From contig JAPEVC010000396.1 of NCBI GenBank assembly GCA_027946555.1, positions 1 to 18,128 on the forward strand: DNA of 18,128 nt, written 5' to 3'. This document shows, piece by piece, positions 9,646-17,385 of the stretch. The stretch's first letter is position 1. Every line of letters begins with the position of its first letter. The notes under the pieces were generated by a model that was given only the letters and a program-made list of their open reading frames with translations, had not been told where the DNA came from and did not search any database. The DNA comes from Gnomoniopsis sp. IMI 355080 (taxonomy: Eukaryota > Ascomycota > Sordariomycetes > Diaporthales > Gnomoniaceae). The translations under genes were made by a program, and so were the position numbers.

Positions 9646-10036
9646 CACGACAAACGGGCCAAGCTTGCAAATGCCTCAAATGAGCAGCTTCAGGCAGATG
9701 GAGAGTCGCTTTGTTGAGGAGCCACCGAGCGAGACGCTGGTGGCACATGGTCAGTCAGGCGGGACTGCCCCCGCGTGACGTGCCAGATAAGGAAGCAACC
9801 GCCAGGAGGCATGAACTACCGATGTTCACCATAGGAAACCCATCTTGTGAGGAACTTGGGTATTTCCCGCGTAAATCTGAAAGGAAACGACATTCCAAAT
9901 CACTTAGTCTAGAATACCCTCCGATGCTCTAGAAGCCCGCCGGGTGCAGAGTCGCCTCGTGGCATTCTTCAGCCACCTTCGCTTGGTAATCCGTCACTGC
10001 AAAGGGGAAAGCATCGCAGCGCAGCATCGCACAACC

Positions 10037-10043
10037 TGATTGG
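10037..10043 (-). promoter_or_regulatory. Candidate CCAAT box of polyubiquitin
   Basis: TGATTGG, that is CCAATCA on the - strand, lies about 300 bp before the polyubiquitin ATG, a typical distance for a HapB/C/E site. An AGGGG stress-response-like motif lies nearby at 10003-10007. No clean three-unit heat shock element (alternating GAA and TTC blocks) was found. Confidence 0.5.
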
Positions 10044-10174
10044 CCAGCTCTTGCCTTTTTACCTGGGCAGACCCACTTTTCAAGGCAGGAGCGGTGGGCA
10101 GGGATCCCCCACTTTCTACGGGCATCCATCACTCCTGCAACCGTTTGCCTCCCAACCAAGCACTCGCTGCGCCC

Positions 10175-10181
10175 TATTTAT
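10175..10181 (+). promoter_or_regulatory. TATA-like element of polyubiquitin
   Basis: TATTTAT sits in an otherwise GC-rich stretch, about 162 bp before the ATG and about 130 bp after the CCAAT box. The region from here to the ATG is C- and A-rich with few G, as in leaders of highly expressed fungal genes. It is the best TATA candidate in the window. Confidence 0.5.
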
Positions 10182-10336
10182 TAACGCCTCCCACCCTACT
10201 GACCAACTTCCATCGTCCGTCCACTATCTTTCCATCGACATCAACTTCAAATCATCGAGGATTTAACTCGAAAACCATCAGTCATCAAGAACACACTCAC
10301 TTCCATCAAAACCTACCACACTACAACACAGCCAAG

Positions 10337-11020
10337 ATGCAGATCTTCGTAAAGACTCTCACTGGCAAGACCATCACCCTGGAGGTCGAGTCTTCTGACA
10401 CCATCGACAACGTCAAGACCAAGATTCAGGACAAGGAGGGCATTCCCCCAGACCAACAGCGCTTGATTTTCGCAGGCAAGCAGCTTGAGGACGGCCGTAC
10501 CCTCTCCGACTACAACATCCAAAAGGAGTCCACGCTCCACCTCGTCCTCCGTCTGCGTGGTGGTATGCAGATCTTTGTCAAGACTCTTACCGGCAAGACC
10601 ATCACCCTCGAGGTTGAGTCCTCCGACACTATCGACAACGTCAAGACCAAGATTCAGGACAAGGAGGGCATTCCCCCAGACCAGCAGCGTCTCATCTTCG
10701 CTGGAAAGCAGCTCGAAGATGGCCGCACTTTGTCTGACTACAACATTCAGAAGGAGTCTACCCTTCACTTGGTGCTCCGTCTCCGTGGTGGTATGCAGAT
10801 TTTCGTCAAGACCCTCACCGGCAAGACGATCACACTCGAGGTGGAATCTTCGGATACTATCGACAACGTGAAGACCAAGATTCAAGACAAGGAGGGTATC
10901 CCCCCAGACCAGCAACGTCTGATCTTTGCAGGCAAGCAGTTGGAGGATGGGCGGACTCTCTCTGATTACAACATTCAGAAGGAGTCGACGCTCCACTTGG
11001 TGCTGCGTCTGCGTGGTGGC
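10337..11020 (+). repeat. Three 228-bp direct repeats (ubiquitin units)
   Basis: The units are 10337-10564, 10565-10792 and 10793-11020. They encode the same protein, but most codons outside conserved patches differ at third positions. Units 1 and 2 share an unbroken 53-nt identity (10403-10455 and 10631-10683), while about 30 of their 76 codons differ elsewhere. Confidence 0.97.
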
Positions 11021-11026
11021 CAGTAA
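10337..11026 (+). CDS. ubi4: Polyubiquitin, three tandem ubiquitins plus Gln, 229 aa
   Basis: A head-to-tail ubiquitin precursor that deubiquitinases cut to free ubiquitin monomers for protein tagging and turnover. Three 76-residue units, identical in protein sequence, start at 10337, 10565 and 10793; each begins MQIFVKTLTGK and ends LRLRGG, with all seven lysines. One extra Gln follows the last Gly-Gly and blocks premature conjugation. The sequence has Ser19 and Asp24 as in fungi, and Thr28. The ATG context is CCAAGATGC (A at -3). The frame stays open upstream of the ATG, but only a TTG is available there and ubiquitin must start at this Met. No intron interrupts the gene, although many filamentous fungal polyubiquitin genes have one. 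This is the UBI4 type, usually stress-induced. The number of units varies between species. Confidence 0.99.
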   Translation: MQIFVKTLTGKTITLEVESSDTIDNVKTKIQDKEGIPPDQQRLIFAGKQLEDGRTLSDYNIQKESTLHLVLRLRGGMQIFVKTLTGKTITLEVESSDTIDNVKTKIQDKEGIPPDQQRLIFAGKQLEDGRTLSDYNIQKESTLHLVLRLRGGMQIFVKTLTGKTITLEVESSDTIDNVKTKIQDKEGIPPDQQRLIFAGKQLEDGRTLSDYNIQKESTLHLVLRLRGGQ

Positions 11027-11786
11027 AGGGGTCAGCAGCGTAGGATGTGGGAGGGACTACTTTGAGCGAGAATGAGCCATTGAGCCATCCGTGCTCGGGA
11101 GGGGAGGATTCATGACATACCCTAATCTTTGAGAGAGTGGTGAACAATAGACTTCATTGCGGTCTACAGACTTTGTGCCTAATTGCAAACATGTGATTCA
11201 ACTTCGTGAACGTTGTACAGTGTAATCCAGCGGAGTCGACTTGTCAAAGATGAAATGCGACGCACTGGGGCTATTCCGGTTGCCACCGATAAGCGATCAA
11301 TTCAGAAATCAATACTGAATTGTTGATACCCTGAGACTCTGAGAGACCGAGCAACATTAAGAACGTTGTTCGGACCCAAATTAGAAATGACTTTCTTGCG
11401 GTGGCCGCTGGCCTGTCGGCCGACGTATCGAAAGTGAGGGGCGACCTTGCCGACGATGGTCCCACATGCTCCGAAGCGTCATCTTCCCTTATCGAGAAAC
11501 TTCTAGTTGCCGCTCGTTTCGCAAGGGCGACTGTCTGTTCAAATCCAACACTCGACTTCGATCTTCGTTCGTCCCACGCCAATTCCTTCCAGAGTATGAC
11601 TCAGTCTCTCCTAGGCAGTTGGCGAGTGGAACAAGATTCTTTGCCACCCTGAGAACGGAGCGCATCCTGTCCCGGGGCAGTTTCCAGCCCTCACAAAGGT
11701 TGACGTCGTGCCCGCACATACACGCTTCTTAGACCATACGAGAAGCTCTTCGTGCGGCGACTGCGCCACTTGAGCTGCGATCACCA
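11027..11786. other. Intergenic: polyubiquitin 3' region and promoter of the Etp1-like gene
   Basis: No gene is supported; the open frames of 75-103 codons on both strands have no recognisable content. The stretch must hold the 3' end of polyubiquitin and the promoter of the next gene. No TATA or CCAAT box is clear. An inverted repeat at 11298-11322 is listed separately. Confidence 0.55.
11298..11322. repeat. Inverted repeat, 8-bp arms with 9-nt spacer
   Basis: CAATTCAG (11298-11305) and CTGAATTG (11315-11322) are exact reverse complements. The pairing extends imperfectly outward (GATCAATTCAG against CTGAATTGTTGATA). It lies about 270 nt after the polyubiquitin stop, so it may belong to its 3' end or to the next promoter. 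Confidence 0.5.
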
Positions 11787-11969
11787 ATGGGGGAGAATAC
11801 AGCTCCCTCCGCGAAGTATGAATTCGTACAACTATCACCTCAAGCTAGAGCTCTACCCACGTCCGATCCCTCCCAAAACTGCGCCCGGCGACGAGACACC
11901 CGCGCGAAGCAACATTTGGCAGCCGACTTCCTCCAACTCCATCTTCGATATCCTCCCCTCCCATCCTAG
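11787..11969 (+). other. Candidate upstream ORF overlapping the Etp1-like start, 60 codons
   Basis: The ATG at 11787 precedes the main ATG at 11818 by 31 nt in another frame, and this ORF ends 152 nt inside the main coding region. Ribosomes starting here would miss the main ATG. Its context (C at -3) is weaker than that of the main ATG (A at -3), so leaky scanning is plausible. It does not look like a real protein. If transcription starts after 11787 it is irrelevant. Confidence 0.4.
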
Positions 11970-13938
11970 GCGTGACGATCCTACGCCGGCGAATCGTAAG
12001 AAGCGCGACAAGCAGAAGAGCATCGATCGGCTTGAAGAGTATTTGCCTGTCGAAGATCGCGGATTCCTACACCGGAATACCTCTCGCGTCATTGACTGCG
12101 GTGCTACGAGATCATCTACGGTCGACGAAGAGGAAGACGGCGACAAGAACCTTGTTCTTTTGAATACAAGTAGGAGGTTGGAGAGGCTAGAGAGTTTCCC
12201 TCCACCCGGCTTTCGTGCCGGCATAGGGCCTCAAACTGCGGCTAGGGACTGGCGCTTTGGGCCTGTTCGCATCGAGAGCTTCGACATCCCAGACGACAAG
12301 ATGGCGGCTAGCGCTGAGCAGCCCTCACCAGCTGCTTCTCTGGGACCCAACTTGGGTGGCCCAGGGACGGACACCAAGGGACAGTTCAGACCGCTGGCCT
12401 GCAAGAATACCAACGCCGGATGGGGTGTGGTACACCTTTATCGCGAGGCTTATGAACTGGGCGCCACCGACACGATGAACGAGAGCCTGAACGGTGACGA
12501 CGGCACAATACTCTGCATACCAGCTGTGCCGGGATACCTTTCGCCAGTCGGCTTCTTAAACTTTATAGGACAGAAGTGGCTGGTAGACGTTGCACATTAC
12601 AGGATGTTGATGACAAGCACGTTGGGTACATACATGGTTTTGATGAAATTTAGGGATCATAATGCCGCTGATGCTTGGAGAAAAGAGTTCGATGGCAAGG
12701 CATTTGGTCCCATGAGAGAGGAAGCTCTTTGTCATGTTACGTTCATCAAGTCCATTACCATTGAAACGCCCTCGCAGCCCGCAGCCAGTTCTTCGAAGGC
12801 TGCCGTTGGCCACTTCAACCACCCTAAACCATTCCCACCGCCTACTCCAGATCTAGTCGAGCTGCCTACCTGTACAGTCTGCCTGGAGCGTATGGATGAC
12901 ACATCTGGGCTGGTCACGATACCGTGCCAGCACGTCTTTCATTGCACATGTCTGCAAGCGTGGACGGGCTCTGGCTGCCCCATCTGTCGGGCCACAAACC
13001 CGGCCCCGGACTCTGTGGATCCAAACGACCCTTACTCGCATCCATTCGGGCAAGGGATTTCCAATTTTTGCGGTCGATGTGACACTAATGATGATTTGTG
13101 GGTTTGTCTGATCTGTGGCAACGTAGGCTGCGGACGGTACAAAGGGGGTCACGCAAAGGAACACTGGAAAGAGACGGCACACTGTTTTAGTCTCGAGCTC
13201 GAGACACAGCACGTCTGGGACTACGCGGGCGATATGTGGGTGCACCGGCTGATTCGCGAAAAGGGCGAGGGCAAGGTTGTCGAGTTCCCGAGCACAAACA
13301 TGCCGACGAGGAATGGACACGGAAATGGACAGTCTGGCCCAGATATGGATGTGGTGCCTCGAGAGAAACTGGACAATATCGGTATGGAGTACTCGCACCT
13401 CCTAACGAGCCAGCTGGAGAGCCAGCGAGTCTATTTCGAGGAGATAGTTAGCAAGGCGGCCGACAAGGCAGCCAAGGCGTCGGCAGCAGCGGAAGCGGCG
13501 GCATCACAGGCTGCTGACGTGCTGAGCAAGTTGCGTATCCTCGATGGAGACTACCAAACCCTCAAGAAGGAGACAATCCCGCAGCTCGAGCGCGACCTCG
13601 AACGCGAGCGCAAGCGGGCGGACAAGTCGACGGAGCTGGCCCGAAAAATGGGCCAGTCGTTACAAGAGGAGAAACAGATCAACAAAGGCTTGATGGAGAA
13701 AGTGACACATGTCAACAAGGAATTAGAGAAGATGAAGGTGCAGAATGAGCAGCTCAAGAGTGAAGTGGACGAGCAGAAGGATCTTAATCACGACCTCAAC
13801 ATGTTTATTACTGGGCAGGAGAAGATCAAGGAGATGCAGCAGGAGGGCCAGATCACGCAGGAGGAGTTGGAAGGCGGCGAAACCAGCGTGCCAGAGAAGA
13901 AGGGCGGTAAGGGTAAAGGCAAGGGAAAGAAGAAATAA
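11818..13938 (+). CDS. ETP1: BRAP2/Etp1-type RING and UBP zinc finger protein, 706 aa
   Basis: Homologue of human BRAP (BRCA1-associated protein 2) and yeast Etp1: a probable cytosolic E3 ubiquitin ligase or ubiquitin-binding adaptor. Yeast Etp1 acts in ethanol tolerance and protein turnover. The start MNSYNYHLKLELYPRP matches the family's N-terminus; the frame has only a GTG before it. An RRM-like BRAP2 domain spans about 201-316. The RING-H2 has C352, C355, C370, H372, H375, C378, C387, C390. The UBP zinc finger starts at C418, C421, C430, C433 and C438, with H445, H449 and H455, and keeps the CGRY and VWDYAGD blocks that in this fold hold the ubiquitin Gly-Gly tail. A coiled coil covers about 525-670 and the tail is Lys/Gly-rich (694-706). 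It is longer than its yeast and human relatives, partly through a charged stretch at 61-136. There is no obligatory intron. It lies 0.8 kb after polyubiquitin. Confidence 0.94.
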   Translation: MNSYNYHLKLELYPRPIPPKTAPGDETPARSNIWQPTSSNSIFDILPSHPRRDDPTPANRKKRDKQKSIDRLEEYLPVEDRGFLHRNTSRVIDCGATRSSTVDEEEDGDKNLVLLNTSRRLERLESFPPPGFRAGIGPQTAARDWRFGPVRIESFDIPDDKMAASAEQPSPAASLGPNLGGPGTDTKGQFRPLACKNTNAGWGVVHLYREAYELGATDTMNESLNGDDGTILCIPAVPGYLSPVGFLNFIGQKWLVDVAHYRMLMTSTLGTYMVLMKFRDHNAADAWRKEFDGKAFGPMREEALCHVTFIKSITIETPSQPAASSSKAAVGHFNHPKPFPPPTPDLVELPTCTVCLERMDDTSGLVTIPCQHVFHCTCLQAWTGSGCPICRATNPAPDSVDPNDPYSHPFGQGISNFCGRCDTNDDLWVCLICGNVGCGRYKGGHAKEHWKETAHCFSLELETQHVWDYAGDMWVHRLIREKGEGKVVEFPSTNMPTRNGHGNGQSGPDMDVVPREKLDNIGMEYSHLLTSQLESQRVYFEEIVSKAADKAAKASAAAEAAASQAADVLSKLRILDGDYQTLKKETIPQLERDLERERKRADKSTELARKMGQSLQEEKQINKGLMEKVTHVNKELEKMKVQNEQLKSEVDEQKDLNHDLNMFITGQEKIKEMQQEGQITQEELEGGETSVPEKKGGKGKGKGKKK

Positions 13939-14380
13939 ATCTGTACTATGTTTAGCATGATCGGGTTGGCTCCATGATACCCTCGGCGTTTCTTTTATTT
14001 CAAGGCTTAGAGGCACAATCTTGTGGGTGGTTTCCGAGAGGCTGGGTATAAAGTGAGGCTTGTGGCCGACGACTGGCAATGCAAATGCTGAACAGCAATT
14101 TCACTCTTCAAAACACACTCACACGCAAGACATTGCAACGGTAACGGTGATTACTATGGTATGATGCGCTCAGATGAGCATCGTATCGTATATGGCGAAG
14201 AGAGGGGAAATTGCCGGTAGTCATCCCATCGTTGTGCTTCACCTGCCTTGGTAGGGTACTATGTAATTGCTGGTGTCCACTCTGGTCTGACCTCGGAATC
14301 TTCTGATGCGACCTGCCGAAAATAAGAGGCAGTGAAGTAAGAGTAGCAGTGAGCAGCACGTATACGAGTGTGATATCATA

Positions 14381-14400
14381 GAGGCTTCTTGGGAAGCCTC
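14381..14400. repeat. Perfect hairpin, 8-bp stem with 4-nt loop
   Basis: GAGGCTTC (14381-14388) and GAAGCCTC (14393-14400) are exact reverse complements around TTGG. It lies 443 nt after the Etp1-like stop and about 610 nt before the acyltransferase start, so it could mark a 3' end or a protein-binding site. Confidence 0.6.
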
Positions 14401-14823
14401 AAGCTTACGCATCGTGATCCGGTTATGCTTTCTTGTAGCTCAACAATTCCTCGAGTCTTTTTGTAGTTATTGGACGGGAGTCTGTTGCAGAAGGAGGATA
14501 AGAGGAGACCGGCATGGCGACCCCGGTCACGTCACCGCGCAGATCGGCCCGCCAAGAAACAAGCTGGAGATAGCAACAGCTTTCGGGCGGCTTAGCCCGC
14601 GCTCGGCCAGCTCAGGCGTGTTGCAATCCCTCACTTCCCGCCCCATAGAATTTTCGAGTTCGCCTTAGACTCTCACCGAACCACCACCATCTCTAGTCCT
14701 TCGCACGACATCCCACTTGAACCTCCGACAGAGATTTGTTCCTCGTCTCGCAAGCGCATAGAGAAAGAGAAAAAGCTCAACATCGGAGTCAGTCTGCCGG
14801 TTACCGCTGCGGCTGCCATCATA

Positions 14824-14859
14824 ATGTTCATTTGTTGGTTATCCATCAGTATCTCTTAA
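14824..14859 (+). other. Candidate 11-codon upstream ORF before the acyltransferase
   Basis: ATG at 14824 opens a frame reading MFICWLSISIS and then TAA at 14857-14859, 152 nt before the main ATG. It comes after the pyrimidine-rich block, so it is probably within the leader. It would have to be passed by leaky scanning or reinitiation. Confidence 0.35.
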
Positions 14860-15011
14860 TACGCCCCATCTCTTGTCGTGGTGTTTCTCGTTGGCGCAAA
14901 ATATCACTCAGACGTTCGGGGCATACGCGGTGAGACTCTTCAACGCAGAGGGGTCCTTGACCACGTACTTTCTCACCGTCACCGCCAAATCACCCACGCA
15001 TCACGACCAAA

Positions 15012-17385
15012 ATGCCTTCCCGTGCCAACGGCGTAGCGCCTACCAGCGCGAGCTCGCCCACTCCCGCCACCAAGCTCTATCCCATGAATAACTGGACGTA
15101 CGACACTTTTCTATGGCTCATGTCCGTCTTCGTGGACCTGTTCTTCCGTGAGGTCCACCCGAGAGGATCGTGGAAGGTCCCAAGACAGGGGCCAGTATTG
15201 TTTGTCGCTGCTCCCCATGCCAACCAGGTGGGCGCACTCCCTGTGCTTGAACTTAAGCATACAAAGACTCTTATTAACCTCCTCTAATGTCTAGTTTGTC
15301 GACGCCCTCATCCTTCAGCGAACCCTGATGAACGAGGCAAAACGCAGAGTATCCCTCCTAGTCGCCCAGAAGTCTGTTCACGGTTTTATCGGATGGGCAT
15401 CTCGCCAGACCGGTGCTGTTCCTGTTGGTCGAGCGCAGGATGCTGCCAAACCCAAGGACGGCACAGTATACCTACCCGACCCCATCGGAGACCCTACACT
15501 GATCCGCGGTATCGGTACCCATTTTGATCAGGAGGCAGAGGTCGGTGGCATGATTTTCTTACCTGCGGCAAAGGGCCAGGCTAGCACTAGTGTCGATATC
15601 GCAGAGATTCACGGTCCGGAGGAGATACGGGTCAAGCGCCCTTTTAAGACGAAGCTGGCCATGACTCAATTGACCGGGCGCGATGATGTCGACGAGATAG
15701 GAAACTTCACCAACAAGGACTTCAAGGGGCTTCAGGAAGGCTACCAGGGGACCAAGTACAAGTTGGCCCCTCATATTGACCAGACGAAAGTATACGAGGC
15801 TGTTTTTGACAGACTTAGAAATGGAGGCTGTGTGGGCATCTTCCCCGAAGGTGGTAGTCACGACCGTACCGGACTGCTCCCCATCAAGGCTGGCGTTGCC
15901 ATCATGGCCCTTGGCGCTATGGCCGACTCGCCCAACATCGACCTCAAGATCGTCCCTGTGGGCATGAACTACTTTCACGCACACAAGTTCCGGTCGAGGG
16001 CCGTTGTCGAATTCGGACAGCCAATAGAGATACCCACAGAGCTTGTGGAAATGTACAAGAACGGCCAAAGGCGAGACGCCATCGGCCAACTTTTAGACAC
16101 GGTCTACCAGGGACTGGCTGCAGTTACTGTACAGACTCCCGACTACGACACCCTAATGCTTATCCAGGCTGCTCGGCGCCTGTACAAGCCGACCGGGAAG
16201 AAGTTGCCTCTCCCGTATGTCGTGGAACTCAACCGGAGGCTAGCCATGGGCTACGAGCGGTACAAAGACGACCCCAGGATCGTGACGATATCGAAGGATG
16301 TCAAAGAATACAACAAGCAGCTTAGGTATCTGAACATCCGCGATCACCAGGTCCAATATGCCAGGATGCCCATCCACACCGTCGTCTTCACCACAATATA
16401 CAGGGTACTGAAACTTCTGGTGCTCTTGGTCGGCACTCTTCCTGGACTGATGCTTTTTACGCCCGTTTTCGTTTTGACAAAGTACATCAGCATTCGCAAA
16501 GCCAGGGAGGCTCTGGCAGGCTCAACGGTCAAGATTCAGGGTCGTGACGTGATGGCGACATGGAAGATAATGACTGCTTTGTTCTTCGCTCCGATCCTTT
16601 ACAATACCTACATTTGCATTTTCGTCTGGAGGGTGTATGCAAACCGGCTCTGGGGTTACTGGGACTATGTCCCTCGTTGGATACCACTCTGGACGGCCTT
16701 TCCCATCGGTTGGATTCTATTCCCTCTGATCACTTTTGCTGCCTTGCGCTTCGGCGAGGTAGGCATGGACATCTTCAAGTCGCTCCGACCTCTTGTCATG
16801 TGCATCAACCCTGCTTCCAACTACAACATTCACCAGCTGAGAGAACGGCGAGCGGCTTTGAGCGAGCGAGTGACGGAGCTCATCAATGAGCTGGGGCCGG
16901 AGATGTTCTCGGACTTCGACAAAACACGCATCGTCGCCGATCCGGCTCAAGAAAAACCGTTCCTGCGCAGACGCGACAGCGACATGTCGAGCACAAATAG
17001 TATTGAGCCAGAGAGCCCCACACGACGCCGCGAGACCACGTCGAGCAGCCGTGGGCTCCCCAAGAACGAGTCCTACAGCAACATCGGCAAAGTGGGACTG
17101 TTTTCGACGCGGCCTCCGTCGCGGTCGCGGAGTCGCACCAGCTCCAGTGGCGGGGCATTTGGGTCTGCAGGATTTCCCATTAGTGCATTCACAACCCTGG
17201 ACTCTAAGGAAGGCCTGGACGAGGTTAGCCGGAAGATCCGCGAGGAAATGCGGGAGCGCGGCGAGGTGCGGCGGCGCAAGAGCCAGGGCAAGAAGGCGTT
17301 TGAGCTGCAGGCAGATGAGAGTGATGAGGATGATGGGCGGTCTGAGGCGTCGACCAAGTCGGGGAAGTCGGGAAAGTTTGCATAG
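15012..17385 (+). CDS. GPT2: Glycerol-3-phosphate O-acyltransferase (Gpt2/Sct1 type), 768 aa, two exons
   Basis: Transfers an acyl group from acyl-CoA to sn-1 of glycerol-3-phosphate (the yeast family also uses dihydroxyacetone phosphate), the first step of phospholipid and triacylglycerol synthesis, in the ER membrane. Exons are 15012-15227 and 15295-17385; the ATG has A at -3. In order: an N-terminal hydrophobic segment (about 30-46); the catalytic block PHANQFVD with H69 and D75, rebuilt only by splicing; GAVPVGR (112-118); FPEGGSHDR (255-263), which binds glycerol-3-phosphate; VPVGMNYF (292-299); three likely membrane segments near 436-470, 497-517 and 536-558; then FKSLRPL. The tail is rich in Ser and Arg and ends acidic (DESDEDD), as in the phosphorylated tails of the yeast enzymes. 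The length is close to yeast Gpt2 and Sct1 (about 740-760). Which of the two it matches cannot be settled here. Confidence 0.96.
15228..15294 (+). other. Intron of the acyltransferase gene (67 nt, phase 0)
   Basis: The donor is GTGGGC (weak against the fungal GTANGT type) and the acceptor TCTAG. Candidate branch sites are TTAAC at 15274-15278 and CTAAT at 15284-15288. Splicing joins Gln72 to Phe73 and restores the family block PHANQFVD. Read through, the frame stops after 19 more codons, at about 15287. Confidence 0.92.

Larger units (their letters stand above)
7150..10030. other. Intergenic region between transcription factor and polyubiquitin
   Basis: The first several hundred bases are probably the 3' UTR of the upstream gene. 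No coding region is supported. An open frame at 7400-7741 is made partly of a CAA/CAT microsatellite (Asn and Ile runs) and has no other recognisable content; the frames near 8200-9540 lack domains and contradict one another. No transposon remnant, terminal repeats or RNA gene was seen. Confidence 0.6.
13939..15011. other. Intergenic: Etp1-like 3' region and acyltransferase promoter/leader
   Basis: No gene is supported. It contains a perfect hairpin at 14381-14400, a CRE-like TCACGTCA around 14528, a pyrimidine-rich stretch near 14668-14740 where transcription of the next gene may start, and short upstream ORFs. A CA-rich segment runs directly into the ATG at 15012, as in many fungal leaders. 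Confidence 0.55.

Noticed and set aside
10040..10336. 99-residue extension upstream of polyubiquitin
   Set aside because: It starts with TTG and spans the CCAAT and TATA-like elements; ubiquitin units begin at the Met of 10337.
10313..10996. 227-codon open frame on the - strand opposite polyubiquitin
   Set aside because: It is a shadow of the ubiquitin repeats: its own sequence repeats three times in step with them.
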